The notes under the pieces: generated by a model
Told to the model about the DNA's origin: nothing
The model's input: the letters and a program-made list of their open reading frames with translations, nothing else
Database searches by the model: none
Shown: piece by piece, positions 11,364 to 19,614 of the stretch
Numbering within the stretch: the first letter of the stretch is position 1
Layout of the letters: every line of letters begins with the position of its first letter
DNA from: Saccharopolyspora thermophila
Lineage (GTDB): Bacteria; Actinomycetota; Actinomycetes; Mycobacteriales; Pseudonocardiaceae
Assembly: GCF_014646075.1 (NCBI RefSeq)
Contig: NZ_BMMT01000015.1
Coordinates: forward strand, 1 to 64,000
Length of the DNA stretch: 64,000 nucleotides
Direction: 5' to 3'
Program-made: the position numbers and the translations under genes

Positions 11364-13024
11364 TGACGACATCCGCCGGTCGCACCGTCCTGGTCGATCC
11401 TGGCCAGCACGGTGCCTACGCCACCGTCGGCGAAGCGATCCTCGGCGCCCCCGACGGCACGTGCGTGTCGATCGCCGCGGGCACGTATGCGGAGACGCTG
11501 GAACTCGTCGACCGCACCCTCACCCTGCGCGCGGCCGAGGGCGCGGACGTGCTGCTTGACGGCACCGGTGCCGACGTGCCGGTGCTGCTCGCGCGCGGTG
11601 GTGCGCTCACCGTGCACGGGCTGACCGTGCAGGCCGGGGACGCCGCCGCGGTGCAGGCCGACAACGCCGAGCTGACCATCGCCGACTGCACCGTGCGCGC
11701 GGACCGCGGACCGGCCGTGGCGGTCAGGGGGCCGGGCCCCGTGGCGATCAGGGACGTCACCATCACCGGCGCGGAACACGGGCTGGTGCTGGAAGGCACG
11801 TCCGGAGCGGTGGAGAACGTCGTCATCGACAACATCGCCGCGGACGGGATGATCATCGGACTCGGTGCCGATCCCGTGATCCGTTCGTGCGAGGTGAGTG
11901 GGTGCGGGCAACGCGGGCTCTACATCTACCAGCACGCCCGGCCCGTGGTGGACAACTGCCGGATCGCGCGCACCGGCCAGGCCGCCATCGCGGTCGCCCA
12001 CCGCAGCGAGCCCGCGCTGCGCCGCACCTCCGTGCGCGACGCCCGCGGCGTCGGCATCGACGTGGGGCCGAACTGCGGGGGCTCGATCGAGGGGTGCGAC
12101 ATCGACAACACCGCCGAGCCCGCCATCCGGCTCGCGACCACCGCGACCACGCAGGTCATGTCGGAACCCACCGATCACGGCGGCGGCGCGAGCCCCCTGG
12201 ACGCCTCGCTCGCGGAACTGGACGGCATGGTGGGACTTCGCGGCGCCAAGGCCGAGGTCCGTTCGCTGATCGACGAGATCCAGGTGAACTCGTGGCGTGC
12301 GCGAGCCGGATTGTCCGTCGGCGCGCTCAGCCATCACCTCGTCTTCGCGGGCGCACCGGGCACCGGCAAGACCACGGTCGCGCGGATCTACGGCAAACTC
12401 CTGCGCGAACTCGGGGTGCTCCCGAAAGGTGAGTTCCGCGAGGTGTCGCGCCGGGACCTGGTCGGCCAGTACATCGGCCACACGGCGGAGAAGACAGCGA
12501 CGGTGTTCGAGCAGGCCCTCGGCGGCGTGCTGTTCATCGACGAGGCCTACACGCTGTCCCGGCAGTCGGGTAGTGGCGGCGATTTCGGCCAGGAGGCCAT
12601 CGACACGCTGGTGAAGCTGATGGAGGACCATCGCGAGGAGATCGCGGTGATCGTCGCGGGCTACACCGCCGAAATGCGCCAGTTCCTCGCCGCGAACCCC
12701 GGCCTGTCCTCGCGTTTCGCCAAGACCGTCGAATTCGAGGACTACACCCCGCACGAGCTCGTCGACATCATCAGCCGCATGGTGGCGGACAGCGACTACG
12801 AGCTCGACCCGCGGTCCGAGCCCGCCCTCACCGAGTATTTCCGCCGGATCTCGGCGGCTCCCGGCTTCGGTAACGCCCGGGACGCCAGGAGGCTGTTCGA
12901 GCGGATGCGCAAGACCCAGGCCGGGCGCCTGCGCAGGCTGGGCCGGATACCGAACACCGCCGAGCTGCGCGGTATCCGCGTCGACGACGTGCTGACCGCG
13001 ATCGACGCCGGGCGGTCCCGCTGA
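11363..13024 (+). CDS. Right-handed beta-helix / CbxX-EccA type AAA ATPase fusion
   Basis: 553 residues from the ATG at 11363. Residues 1-265 form a run of short beta-helix coils of the pectate-lyase / NosD type (repeats such as ALTVHGLTVQAGDAA and ELTIADCTVRADRG). After a short linker there is a complete AAA+ module of the CbxX/CfqX/SpoVK group: Walker A GAPGTGKTT near residue 330, Walker B VLFIDEAYTLSR near 389, sensor/arginine-finger region LSSRFAKTVEFEDYTP. T7SS EccA has the same AAA module behind a TPR domain; here a beta-helix replaces the TPR. With EccE upstream, it may be an EccA-like chaperone with a different substrate-recognition platform. Confidence 0.8.
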   Translation: MTTSAGRTVLVDPGQHGAYATVGEAILGAPDGTCVSIAAGTYAETLELVDRTLTLRAAEGADVLLDGTGADVPVLLARGGALTVHGLTVQAGDAAAVQADNAELTIADCTVRADRGPAVAVRGPGPVAIRDVTITGAEHGLVLEGTSGAVENVVIDNIAADGMIIGLGADPVIRSCEVSGCGQRGLYIYQHARPVVDNCRIARTGQAAIAVAHRSEPALRRTSVRDARGVGIDVGPNCGGSIEGCDIDNTAEPAIRLATTATTQVMSEPTDHGGGASPLDASLAELDGMVGLRGAKAEVRSLIDEIQVNSWRARAGLSVGALSHHLVFAGAPGTGKTTVARIYGKLLRELGVLPKGEFREVSRRDLVGQYIGHTAEKTATVFEQALGGVLFIDEAYTLSRQSGSGGDFGQEAIDTLVKLMEDHREEIAVIVAGYTAEMRQFLAANPGLSSRFAKTVEFEDYTPHELVDIISRMVADSDYELDPRSEPALTEYFRRISAAPGFGNARDARRLFERMRKTQAGRLRRLGRIPNTAELRGIRVDDVLTAIDAGRSR

Positions 13025-13046
13025 CGGGCGGATCGTCGAGGTGTTG

Positions 13047-13712
13047 TCAGCCGCTGGGTTCGCGGAGCACGTAGCCGACCCCACGCACGGTGTGCAGCAC
13101 CGGCGGCGGGCCGAGCTTGCGGCGCAGCTGGGCGATCACCACGTCGAGCACGTTCGAGGCAGGGGGCACGAACTCGTCCCACGCGGCGGCGATCAGCTCG
13201 GCCCGCCCCACCGCGTTGCCGGCTGCGGCGACGAGCCGTTCGAGCACGATGAACTCCTTGCGGGTCAGCCGCAGCGGGGTGTCGCCGCGCCGGGCTTCGT
13301 GCCCGCCGGTGTCCACCTCGAGGTCCTGCCACCGCACCACCGAGGGCGCCGGCAGGTCGCCGCGGCGGCACAGGCTGCGCACCCTGGCCACCAGTTCCGC
13401 CACGGCGAACGGCTTGACCAGGTAGTCGTCGCCCCAGGTGAGCCCGGCTATGCGATCGTGCACCGCGTCGCGTGCGGTGAGAAACAGCACCGGCACACCC
13501 CAGCCGGCCTGCCTGCGGCGCTCGACGTAGCCGAGTGCGTCGCCCGCAGGCAGCATCCGGTCGAAGACGACGCAGTCGTAGTCGTTGACGGCCAGCGCCT
13601 CGTCCGCCTGGGGGAGATCGGCCGCGGTGTCCAGGGCGAATCCCGCGCCGCGCAGGGCGGCCGCCACCGCCACCCGCAGGTTCTCGTCGTCCTCCGTCAC
13701 CAGCACGCGCAC
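13047..13712 (-). CDS. Orphan OmpR-family response regulator
   Basis: 221 residues from a GTG at 13712 (V-R-V-L-V-T-E-D-D). The receiver has phospho-acceptor D51 in YDCVVFDRML and YLVKPF; the C-terminal winged helix ends HTVRGVGYVL. No histidine kinase is adjacent, so it is an orphan, although its receiver closely resembles that of the regulator at 6865-7551. It converges on the beta-helix/AAA gene with 22 bp between stops. No Shine-Dalgarno is visible at the chosen start, which may be leaderless. Confidence 0.88.
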   Translation of the reverse strand: MRVLVTEDDENLRVAVAAALRGAGFALDTAADLPQADEALAVNDYDCVVFDRMLPAGDALGYVERRRQAGWGVPVLFLTARDAVHDRIAGLTWGDDYLVKPFAVAELVARVRSLCRRGDLPAPSVVRWQDLEVDTGGHEARRGDTPLRLTRKEFIVLERLVAAAGNAVGRAELIAAAWDEFVPPASNVLDVVIAQLRRKLGPPPVLHTVRGVGYVLREPSG

Positions 13713-13768
13713 CGGATCGACGTTAGCGGACCGCGGCGAACCGGGTACCGCCAACGCTGGGGCGCCTG

Positions 13769-14215
13769 CTAGACGAGCTCCTCGTCATCGCGGGTCGACC
13801 GGAGCCGGCCGGCGAGCACGAATCCCGCGATGCCGAGCACGCCGAGTCCGATTCCGCCGATCAGTCGCGGCGTCTCGACCGCTGAGCACACCGCCTCGCC
13901 GTGGGGGCTGTCCGCTTCGTTGTCTCCCGAGGTGAACACCAGACCGCAGTTGAGCCGAACGCTGGTGACCACCCCGTCCACCCCGCCGTCGCCGACTGCT
14001 GGGTCCTCCTCGCCGAACAGGTCGGCCGGCAGGATCATGAGCTGGTCGCTGGTGCCCCGACCCCAGGCGTATTTGACCCGGACGGAGTAGGGCTCGCCAC
14101 CATCGTCGACGAAGTAGAGCGCGATCCGGGGGACCAGCAGCAGCCACAGCGCGAAGCCGAGCGCGGCGACGGACGCGAGCCGCACCCAGGGGCGGGGCTG
14201 TCGAAGCGGGTTCAT
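13769..14215 (-). CDS. Small membrane protein, unknown
   Basis: 148 residues from the ATG at 14215 (MNPLRQPRPWVRLA). There is one N-terminal hydrophobic helix (about 12-34), an extracytoplasmic stretch with two Cys, and a second helix near the C-terminus (LIGGIGLGVLGIAGFVLAGRL) followed by a charged tail. I do not recognise the family. It stands alone between the orphan regulator and two other small genes. Confidence 0.7.
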   Translation of the reverse strand: MNPLRQPRPWVRLASVAALGFALWLLLVPRIALYFVDDGGEPYSVRVKYAWGRGTSDQLMILPADLFGEEDPAVGDGGVDGVVTSVRLNCGLVFTSGDNEADSPHGEAVCSAVETPRLIGGIGLGVLGIAGFVLAGRLRSTRDDEELV

Positions 14216-14274
14216 GCCGCACAAGATAGCCGCGCGCCTGCCGGGACCGGTCCGGCTCTGACCGGAACAGGCCA

Positions 14275-14472
14275 TCATTGAGGGCCGGCACCCCATGCCG
14301 ACCCGCTGGTGGACGCGGCCTCGAGCAGAGCCGTCCGGTATGCGGCGAGCGCGTCTGCCAGTCGGTCGCGTGCTCTGCGCGCTTGTGCGTCGTCGGTGCC
14401 GATGCCGATGTGGGCGCACACGGCACCACCGCCTGCTCGCACCTGGGGGCGGGCCGTTTCACCGTCGTCCAT
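14275..14472 (-). CDS. Hypothetical 65-residue protein
   Basis: A short reading frame starting MDDGETARPQVRAGG, with an Ala/Arg-rich helical C-terminus (ARRARDRLADALAAYRTALL). Its position between two minus-strand membrane-protein genes and its codon-like composition make it plausible. No domain is recognised, and it is too small to be sure. Confidence 0.35.
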   Translation of the reverse strand: MDDGETARPQVRAGGGAVCAHIGIGTDDAQARRARDRLADALAAYRTALLEAASTSGSAWGAGPQ

Positions 14473-14549
14473 GAGCGCATCCTCGCAGAACCGCCAGGGC
14501 TGGCGCGCGGCGGCGTGGTCAGCGTCCGGCGCAGCCAGATCCCGGCTCG

Positions 14550-14849
14550 CTACACGGTGCGGACCAGGATGACAATGCCCAGGGCGAGCACCGAGCACGT
14601 CACCGCCAACCACGACCAGTGCTGCATCGGAACGTCGTACAGGGTGTGCCTGGTGCCGAAGCGGTTGAGCCTGCGGCCGATCGTCCGGATCAGCACCGCG
14701 CTGACGAGAAAGCCCAGAACCCAGCATGTGTCCGTGACCAGCGGTGTCCCACCGAACAGTTCCTGAGCGGCAGCGCCGAAGACGACACCGACCAGCATTA
14801 GCGGGATGACCAGCGGTCCCCACCCGCTCCACTTGATCACGAAGTACAT
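14550..14849 (-). CDS. Small integral membrane protein, unknown
   Basis: 99 residues from the ATG at 14849 (MYFVIKWSGW), preceded by GGGAGG about eight bases upstream. Three hydrophobic segments (LVIPLMLVGVVFGAAA, CWVLGFLVSAVLI, WLAVTCSVLALGIVILV) are separated by a basic loop. It is probably an inner-membrane protein. No family is recognised, and no functional link to the neighbouring MarR gene is evident. Confidence 0.65.
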   Translation of the reverse strand: MYFVIKWSGWGPLVIPLMLVGVVFGAAAQELFGGTPLVTDTCWVLGFLVSAVLIRTIGRRLNRFGTRHTLYDVPMQHWSWLAVTCSVLALGIVILVRTV

Positions 14850-14954
14850 CCCGCTGCACCTCCCGGCCGGGCCCATCATGGCAGGACCGCGTCGCATCGG
14901 ACCCGAGATCCCGCACCGGCCCGTGCGACCGCGGGTGCCGCGGTGCGTCCTCAG

Positions 14955-15419
14955 TCACTCGGGGCTCGCGCCCCGTGCCGATTCGACCGCCTTGACGAAC
15001 GGGGCGAGCTCGGGGTTCTGCGCGGCTTCGTCGAGCGCCTCGCGCAGGGCCGCCTCGTTGGTGGGCCGGGCTGCTTCCAGGAGTGCCAGGCCCGCGTCCG
15101 TCACGTCGGTGTAGATACCGCGCCGGTCGGTGGGGCAGAGGTAGCGGGAGAGCAGTCCGCGGTCCTCGAGGCGGGAGACCAGGCGGGTCGTCGCGCTCTG
15201 GCTGAGGACGACGGCGTCGGCCACCTGCTTCATCTGCAGGTGACCTCCCTCGCCGTCGTGCTGGCGGCTGAGGACGTCGAGCAGGGAGTACTCGCGCACG
15301 CTCAGGTCGTGCTTGGCCTGCAGGGCGCGCTCGATGTGGGCCTCGATCCGGCCGTGAAGCAGGGAGAGGGCGCACCAGCCCTGGGCGAGGGCGGTGAGGG
15401 CGGGGTCGGTGGCGGTCAT
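14955..15419 (-). CDS. MarR-family transcriptional regulator
   Basis: 154 residues from the ATG at 15419. The winged helix-turn-helix is clear: LSVREYSLLDVLSRQ, MKQVADAVVLSQSATTRLV recognition helix, then the wing with DRRGIYTDVTDAGL, which is typical of MarR. The protein is a dimeric DNA-binding repressor by family. The neighbouring promoter region has an inverted repeat that fits autoregulation. No obvious effector-handling gene is adjacent, so the ligand is unknown. Confidence 0.88.
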   Translation of the reverse strand: MTATDPALTALAQGWCALSLLHGRIEAHIERALQAKHDLSVREYSLLDVLSRQHDGEGGHLQMKQVADAVVLSQSATTRLVSRLEDRGLLSRYLCPTDRRGIYTDVTDAGLALLEAARPTNEAALREALDEAAQNPELAPFVKAVESARGASPE

Positions 15420-15472
15420 CGGTGCGTGGCTCCTCCGTGCGCGGCGTCCGGGTCCCAGGGTAGACCAAAGCT

Positions 15473-15493
15473 GCAATTGCCCGCCCGTGCAAT
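15473..15493. promoter_or_regulatory. Candidate MarR operator
   Basis: Upstream of the MarR start there is a perfect 8-bp palindrome GCAATTGC (15473-15480) overlapping a larger inverted repeat ATTGC-N8-GCAAT (15476-15493). MarR proteins bind such dyads of about 16-20 bp. The role is inferred from position only. Confidence 0.45.
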
Positions 15494-15554
15494 GAGTAAC
15501 GGTGGCACTCGGTGCCTGATCGTGTTCTTCCGGTGCGTATCCGGCCGCCGGGGT

Positions 15555-15592
15555 GGGGTTCGCGGGCGGCTCCGCTGCCACCCGCGAACCCC
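15555..15592 (-). terminator. Hairpin terminator after the transketolase pair
   Basis: A perfect 12-bp stem, GGGGTTCGCGGG pairing with CCCGCGAACCCC around a 14-nt loop, five bases beyond the stop of the transketolase C-terminal subunit. No U-tract follows, as is usual in high-GC actinomycetes. Confidence 0.6.
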
Positions 15593-15597
15593 GTCGC

Positions 15598-16614
15598 TCA
15601 CCCGAGGAGTTGCCGCGCCACCGCGGCGATACCGTCGGCGTCGAGCTGGTAGTGCCGGTAGAGGTGCGTGGGCGGGCCGACCAGGCTGTACTGGTCGGCA
15701 ATCCCATGCCGCCGGAAGTTGACGCTGACGCCTGCTTCGGCGAGGGCCTCGGCGACTGCGCTGCCGAGCCCGCCGATGACGTTGTGCTCCTCGACCGTCA
15801 GCACGTTCCGCGCCGCTCGGGCCACGTCGACGACGGTGTCGGTGTCGAACGGCTTGATGGTGTGCATGTCGACGACCCCGACCGAGACTCCTTCCGCGCG
15901 CAGGCGCTCTGCCGCCGCGAGCGCGGGATGCACCATGGAACCGGTTGCGATGATGGCCAGATCCTCACCCGCACCGTGTCGGATGGCGCGGCCGAGCGAG
16001 AAGTCCGCGAGGTCCTCGGCGCCGTAGACCTCCGGGTCACGTCCGCGGCCGATGCGGAAGTACATCGGGCCGGGCACGTCGACGCTCGCCCGGAGCATGC
16101 ACGAGAGTTGCCGGGGGTCTGCGGGGGCCACGACGGTGAGGTTGGCGATGCTGCGGGTGATCGCCAGGTCCTCCGTCGCGTGGTGCGAGGTCCCGTAGAA
16201 GCCGAGGGTGATTCCGGTGTGGTGGCCGATCAGCCGCACGGGCAGCTTCGTGTACGCCGTGTCGGTGCGGATCTGCTCCGCGCACAACAGCGCGAGGAAG
16301 CTCGCGAAGGTCGCCACGTGGACCTGCAGTCCGGTGGCGGCCAGGCCGGCGGCGGCGGAGACCATGTTCTGCTCGGAGATGCCGAACTGCAGGAACCGGT
16401 CGGGATGCCGCTGCTGGTAACGGACGAGTCCGTTGGAGAACTTCAGGTCCGCGGTGCCGACGACGATCGGGTGACCTTCATCGGTCAGGTCCGCCAGCGT
16501 GCTGGACAGCGCGGTGAACCCGGGCGCCTGTTCCAGAAGGTCGGTGAGCTGCCAGGAGTTTCCGCGTCGTCCGGGCAGGCCCCCGACCGGGGTGTCCGCA
16601 GTGATCGTGCTCAT
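15598..16614 (-). CDS. Split transketolase, C-terminal subunit
   Basis: 338 residues, start overlapping the N-terminal subunit's stop as ATGA. It carries the pyrimidine-binding domain with the conserved glutamate stretch FLQFGISEQNMVSAAAGLA and the C-terminal domain (IIATGSMVHPALAAAERL, VVDMHTIKPFD). With the partner it forms one active transketolase, a ThDP enzyme moving two-carbon ketol units. Split transketolases in catabolic islands usually act on a dedicated sugar or sugar-acid intermediate and not in the central pentose pathway. The cluster suggests that here, with unknown substrate. Confidence 0.88.
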   Translation of the reverse strand: MSTITADTPVGGLPGRRGNSWQLTDLLEQAPGFTALSSTLADLTDEGHPIVVGTADLKFSNGLVRYQQRHPDRFLQFGISEQNMVSAAAGLAATGLQVHVATFASFLALLCAEQIRTDTAYTKLPVRLIGHHTGITLGFYGTSHHATEDLAITRSIANLTVVAPADPRQLSCMLRASVDVPGPMYFRIGRGRDPEVYGAEDLADFSLGRAIRHGAGEDLAIIATGSMVHPALAAAERLRAEGVSVGVVDMHTIKPFDTDTVVDVARAARNVLTVEEHNVIGGLGSAVAEALAEAGVSVNFRRHGIADQYSLVGPPTHLYRHYQLDADGIAAVARQLLG

Positions 16615-17459
16615 TTCCGGGCCTCCAACTCGCGGTGGACGTCGCGTTCGTCTTCGGTGTCCAGCCAGCCGAGGTGCCAGCCGAACTCCTCCTCCATGAA
16701 GCTGACTCCCTTTCCCTTGACCGTGTGCGCGATGACCACGGTGGGAGCGGTCCGCTCGCCGTCCCGGATGCTGCGCAGCAGCGTCGTGAGGGCCACGATG
16801 TCGTGCCCGTCGACCTCGTGCACGTTCCACCCGAAGGCGCGCCACTTGTCGGGGAGGGGTTCGACCTGGTTGATCTCGTCGGTCGGCCCGTCGAGGGAGT
16901 ACTTGTTCCGATCGACGATGGCGATGAGGTTGCGCACGTCGTGGTGGGCCGCGGCCATGGCGGCCTCCCACACCTGCCCCTCTTCCTGTTCACCGTCGCC
17001 CAGCAGCACGTACACGTCGAACGGCTCGCTCGCGTAGCGGGCACCCAGAGCCATGCCGAGCCCGACCGAGAGGTTGTGCCCGAGCGACCCCGACGAGAAG
17101 TCGATGCCCGGGACGTTGACCATGTCCGGGTGGTCCCCCAGCGGATTGCCCAGCCGGGTGTATCCGTTGAGGACCTCATGGTCCACAAAGCCCCAGTCGG
17201 CCAGCAACGGGTACAGCCCGACGGCGGCGTGGCCCTTGCCGAGGAGGAACCGGTCTCGCTGCGGCCAGTCCGGCTCTCCTCGCCTGAGCCGGAGGATGTC
17301 GTAGTAGAGCACCGCGAAGATCTCCGCGCAGGAGAAGGTCGAGGCGTAGTGCCCGGTTTTCGCGATGTCGATGAGCCGCACCGTCTCGGTGCGCACGAAA
17401 CGGGCACGCTCTTCGAGCAGCTGTATCCGTTCCTGGTCGAGCTCTGTTGAGCTTGTCAC
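16611..17459 (-). CDS. Split transketolase, N-terminal subunit
   Basis: 282 residues from the GTG at 17459, chosen because AGGAGAG stands just upstream; an ATG at 17477 is also possible. It contains the ThDP pyrophosphate domain, with the motif GDGEQEEGQVWEAAMAAAHH...NLIAIVDRNK, the GHxxxGLYPLLADWG region and DHPDMVNVPGIDFSSGSLGH. The length matches stand-alone N-terminal subunits. It is downstream of the iclR gene and co-translated with the C-terminal subunit. Confidence 0.9.
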   Translation of the reverse strand: MTSSTELDQERIQLLEERARFVRTETVRLIDIAKTGHYASTFSCAEIFAVLYYDILRLRRGEPDWPQRDRFLLGKGHAAVGLYPLLADWGFVDHEVLNGYTRLGNPLGDHPDMVNVPGIDFSSGSLGHNLSVGLGMALGARYASEPFDVYVLLGDGEQEEGQVWEAAMAAAHHDVRNLIAIVDRNKYSLDGPTDEINQVEPLPDKWRAFGWNVHEVDGHDIVALTTLLRSIRDGERTAPTVVIAHTVKGKGVSFMEEEFGWHLGWLDTEDERDVHRELEARK

Positions 17460-17534
17460 CGTCTCTCCTTGTCTCATTGATGTGCCGGCCCACCAACGAC
17501 CGGGCACCGTGGCTCGGGAGAGACGGGGTGCGGG

Positions 17535-18329
17535 TCAGGTCGCGGATGGGGCTGGCGGTTGTGCGTGTCCCATGTGATGGGAGATCTTGGCGGCGGTCTC
17601 GACGACGAGATCGACGATTCCGGCCTGCGGGCCCAGGATGCTGTTGCGGATGCCGCTGACCGACAGGGCGGCGCGGATCTCGCCGGAGTAGTCGAAGATC
17701 GGTGCTCCGACCGCGGCGATTCCCGGGGTGACGTCCTCGTCGGAGATGGCATAACCAGCTGCGCGGATCTGCTCCAGCTGCTCACGTAGGGCCGCTGCGA
17801 TCTCGGGCGCGCGCTGCTCGTCCTGGTCGGCGGCGGCCTGCCGACAGGCCGCCTCGACCGTCTCGGCGGAGGAGTGGGCCAGCAACACGCGCGGGGCGGC
17901 CCCGCGGTGCAGTGGCAGGGAACCACCGAGTTGCAGTGCGAGGCTCTGGACCCACTCACCGTCGAGCCGCTCGATGCAGACGGCGTCGAGACCCCGCCGG
18001 ATGCAGAGGTAGACCGTCTGCGAGGTCGCGGCACGCAACTCCCGCATGTGCGGCAGCGCGAGGCGCCGCTCGTCGAAATGCCGCACGGCGTTCGAGCCGA
18101 GCCGGAACAGCTGCAGGCCCAGGCGCCACTGGCCGCGTCCTTCACCACTCTCGACCCAGCCGAGCCGGTCAAGGCCCTGCATGAGCCGGTGGATGCTGCT
18201 GCGTGGCTCGTCGACCGCGGTGGCGAGTTCGGCGGTGGTGGCTTGCTCCCGGGCCGCCAGTACCTCCAGAACGGCAGCGACCTTGCCGAGGAGCTGAGCC
18301 GGTTGCGCGGCGTTCGGTGAAGCCGACAT
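17535..18329 (-). CDS. IclR-family transcriptional regulator
   Basis: 264 residues. The N-terminal winged helix (about 10-70: LLGKVAAVLEVLAAREQATT, SSIHRLMQGLDRLGW) precedes the IclR effector-binding domain (ATSQTVYLCIRRGLDAVCIE, LHRGAAPRVLLAHSS, GYAISDEDVTPGIAAVGAPI). AAGGA lies five bases before the ATG. It is transcribed toward the split transketolase and divergently from the dehydrogenase-transporter operon, with palindromic sites between. It probably controls both arms in response to the pathway substrate or an intermediate. Confidence 0.9.
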   Translation of the reverse strand: MSASPNAAQPAQLLGKVAAVLEVLAAREQATTAELATAVDEPRSSIHRLMQGLDRLGWVESGEGRGQWRLGLQLFRLGSNAVRHFDERRLALPHMRELRAATSQTVYLCIRRGLDAVCIERLDGEWVQSLALQLGGSLPLHRGAAPRVLLAHSSAETVEAACRQAAADQDEQRAPEIAAALREQLEQIRAAGYAISDEDVTPGIAAVGAPIFDYSGEIRAALSVSGIRNSILGPQAGIVDLVVETAAKISHHMGHAQPPAPSAT

Positions 18330-18407
18330 GGGGTTCCTTGTCCTCCTTGCGTCATCGGTGGCTCCAGTCTCCCAGTCGGCTCACTGCGTGGACACATGGC
18401 ACCACGA

Positions 18408-18443
18408 TGGAACAAATTTGTCCACCCTCTGGACAAGTGTCCA
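18408..18443. promoter_or_regulatory. Paired IclR-type operators in the divergent promoter region
   Basis: Two dyads lie 5 bp apart. TGGAACAAATTTGTCCA (18408-18424) is a near-perfect palindrome around CAAATTTG with one extra A. TGGACAAGTGTCCA (18430-18443) has perfect 6-bp arms. A weaker half-site (TGGACA) is at 18389. They share TGGA/TCCA outer arms, like many IclR-family boxes, and sit between iclR and the dehydrogenase start. Assignment to this IclR is inferred. Confidence 0.65.
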
Positions 18444-18488
18444 CTGGGTGATTCAAACTCTCCGGCGTTCCCGATGGATGGAGGTGCC

Positions 18489-19580
18489 ATGACAAGGGCG
18501 GACCAGAAACCCTCGCCCGCAGCGCACCGCGGCCAGGAGGGGCAGCGCCAGGTGCGCGTCCGTGCCCCTGGACGCGTGGAACTGGTCGAGACCGAGCTCG
18601 GCGCGGTGCCGCCGGACCAGGTACGGGTCCGCGTGCGCGAGACCGGGCTGTGCGGCAGCGACGTCAAGATGTGGTCTGGCGGGCATGCCGTGCTCAAGCC
18701 ACCCATGGTGCTTGGGCACGAGACCTGGGGAGTGGTCGAAGCCGTCGGCACCGCGGTGGCGGCCGACCACCAACGCACCCTCGAGCCTGGAACCCCGGTC
18801 GTGGTCGTACCCCCGCGTGGCTGCGGCAGCTGCTACAACTGCGCGCGCGACAGGGAACAGCTGTGCGAGCACATGCGGTTCGTCGGCGCCCAGATCGACG
18901 GTGGGATGGCCCGGTTCATCACCGTCGAACCGGAACACCTGCTGCCGATCCCGCCCGAGGTCCCACCCGAGCTGCGGGTGCTCATCGAACCGCTGGCGGT
19001 CTCCGTCCACGCGGTTCACCGCGCCGCCGCCCGCACGGATGATCAGGTCGTCGTGCTCGGCGCCGGGCCGATCGGGGTGTTCTGCGCCCTGGTCCTCCTG
19101 GCGGAACACGTCGAGACCGTGGTGATCGTGGACCGCAGCGAGCAGCGGCTTCAGCTCGCCACCCTGCTCGGCATCCCGAACTGCATCAGTTCCGCCGGGC
19201 GCAGTGTGCGGGAAGCGGTCGCCGGTACCATCCGCCCCGAAGGCGCGGATGTGGTACTCGACTGTGTCGGTTCCCAACCGACCACGACCGAGGCACTGGC
19301 CACCACGTGCCGCGGAGGACGAACCGTCCTGGTCGGGATCAGCCCGCAGGAACTCCACGTCGACGGGGTGGCGCTGCAACGCGGTGAGCGGGAGCTGGTC
19401 GGCGTCCAGATGTATCAGCGCCGCGACTTCCACCAAGCCATGAGCCTCCTGGCGAGCGGACTTCTCCGGCCAGTTGACGGGCTCAAGCGGCGGTGGCCGC
19501 TCGCTCACGCGGGGCGGCTGCTCGAGCAGCTTGCCCGCGAACCCAGCCCCTTCCTCAAAGAAACCGTCCAACCCGACTGA
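18489..19580 (+). CDS. Zinc-dependent medium-chain alcohol/polyol dehydrogenase
   Basis: 363 residues from the ATG at 18489, four bases after GGAGGT. MDR hallmarks: catalytic zinc Cys in GLCGSDVKMW, LGHETWGVVE, structural zinc lobe GCGSCYNCARDREQLC, and the NAD(P)-binding loop VLGAGPIGVFCALV. The closest families by feel are sorbitol, threonine and galactitol dehydrogenases. As first gene of the plus-strand operon under IclR control it probably oxidises the incoming polyol or sugar. Confidence 0.87.
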   Translation: MTRADQKPSPAAHRGQEGQRQVRVRAPGRVELVETELGAVPPDQVRVRVRETGLCGSDVKMWSGGHAVLKPPMVLGHETWGVVEAVGTAVAADHQRTLEPGTPVVVVPPRGCGSCYNCARDREQLCEHMRFVGAQIDGGMARFITVEPEHLLPIPPEVPPELRVLIEPLAVSVHAVHRAAARTDDQVVVLGAGPIGVFCALVLLAEHVETVVIVDRSEQRLQLATLLGIPNCISSAGRSVREAVAGTIRPEGADVVLDCVGSQPTTTEALATTCRGGRTVLVGISPQELHVDGVALQRGERELVGVQMYQRRDFHQAMSLLASGLLRPVDGLKRRWPLAHAGRLLEQLAREPSPFLKETVQPD

Positions 19581-19614
19581 TCAACCATCCCCCCGGGCAG
19601 CAAAGGAGCTGCTG

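Noticed and set aside
9294..11372. 692-codon antisense frame over eccE and the LuxR-type gene
   Set aside because: Ser/Arg/Ala-rich shadow without any fold; the plus-strand genes are chained by overlaps.
14473..15492. Upstream part of a 405-codon frame running antisense to the MarR gene region
   Set aside because: Arg/Pro/His-rich shadow of MarR; only the last 65 codons beyond it were kept as a weak candidate gene.
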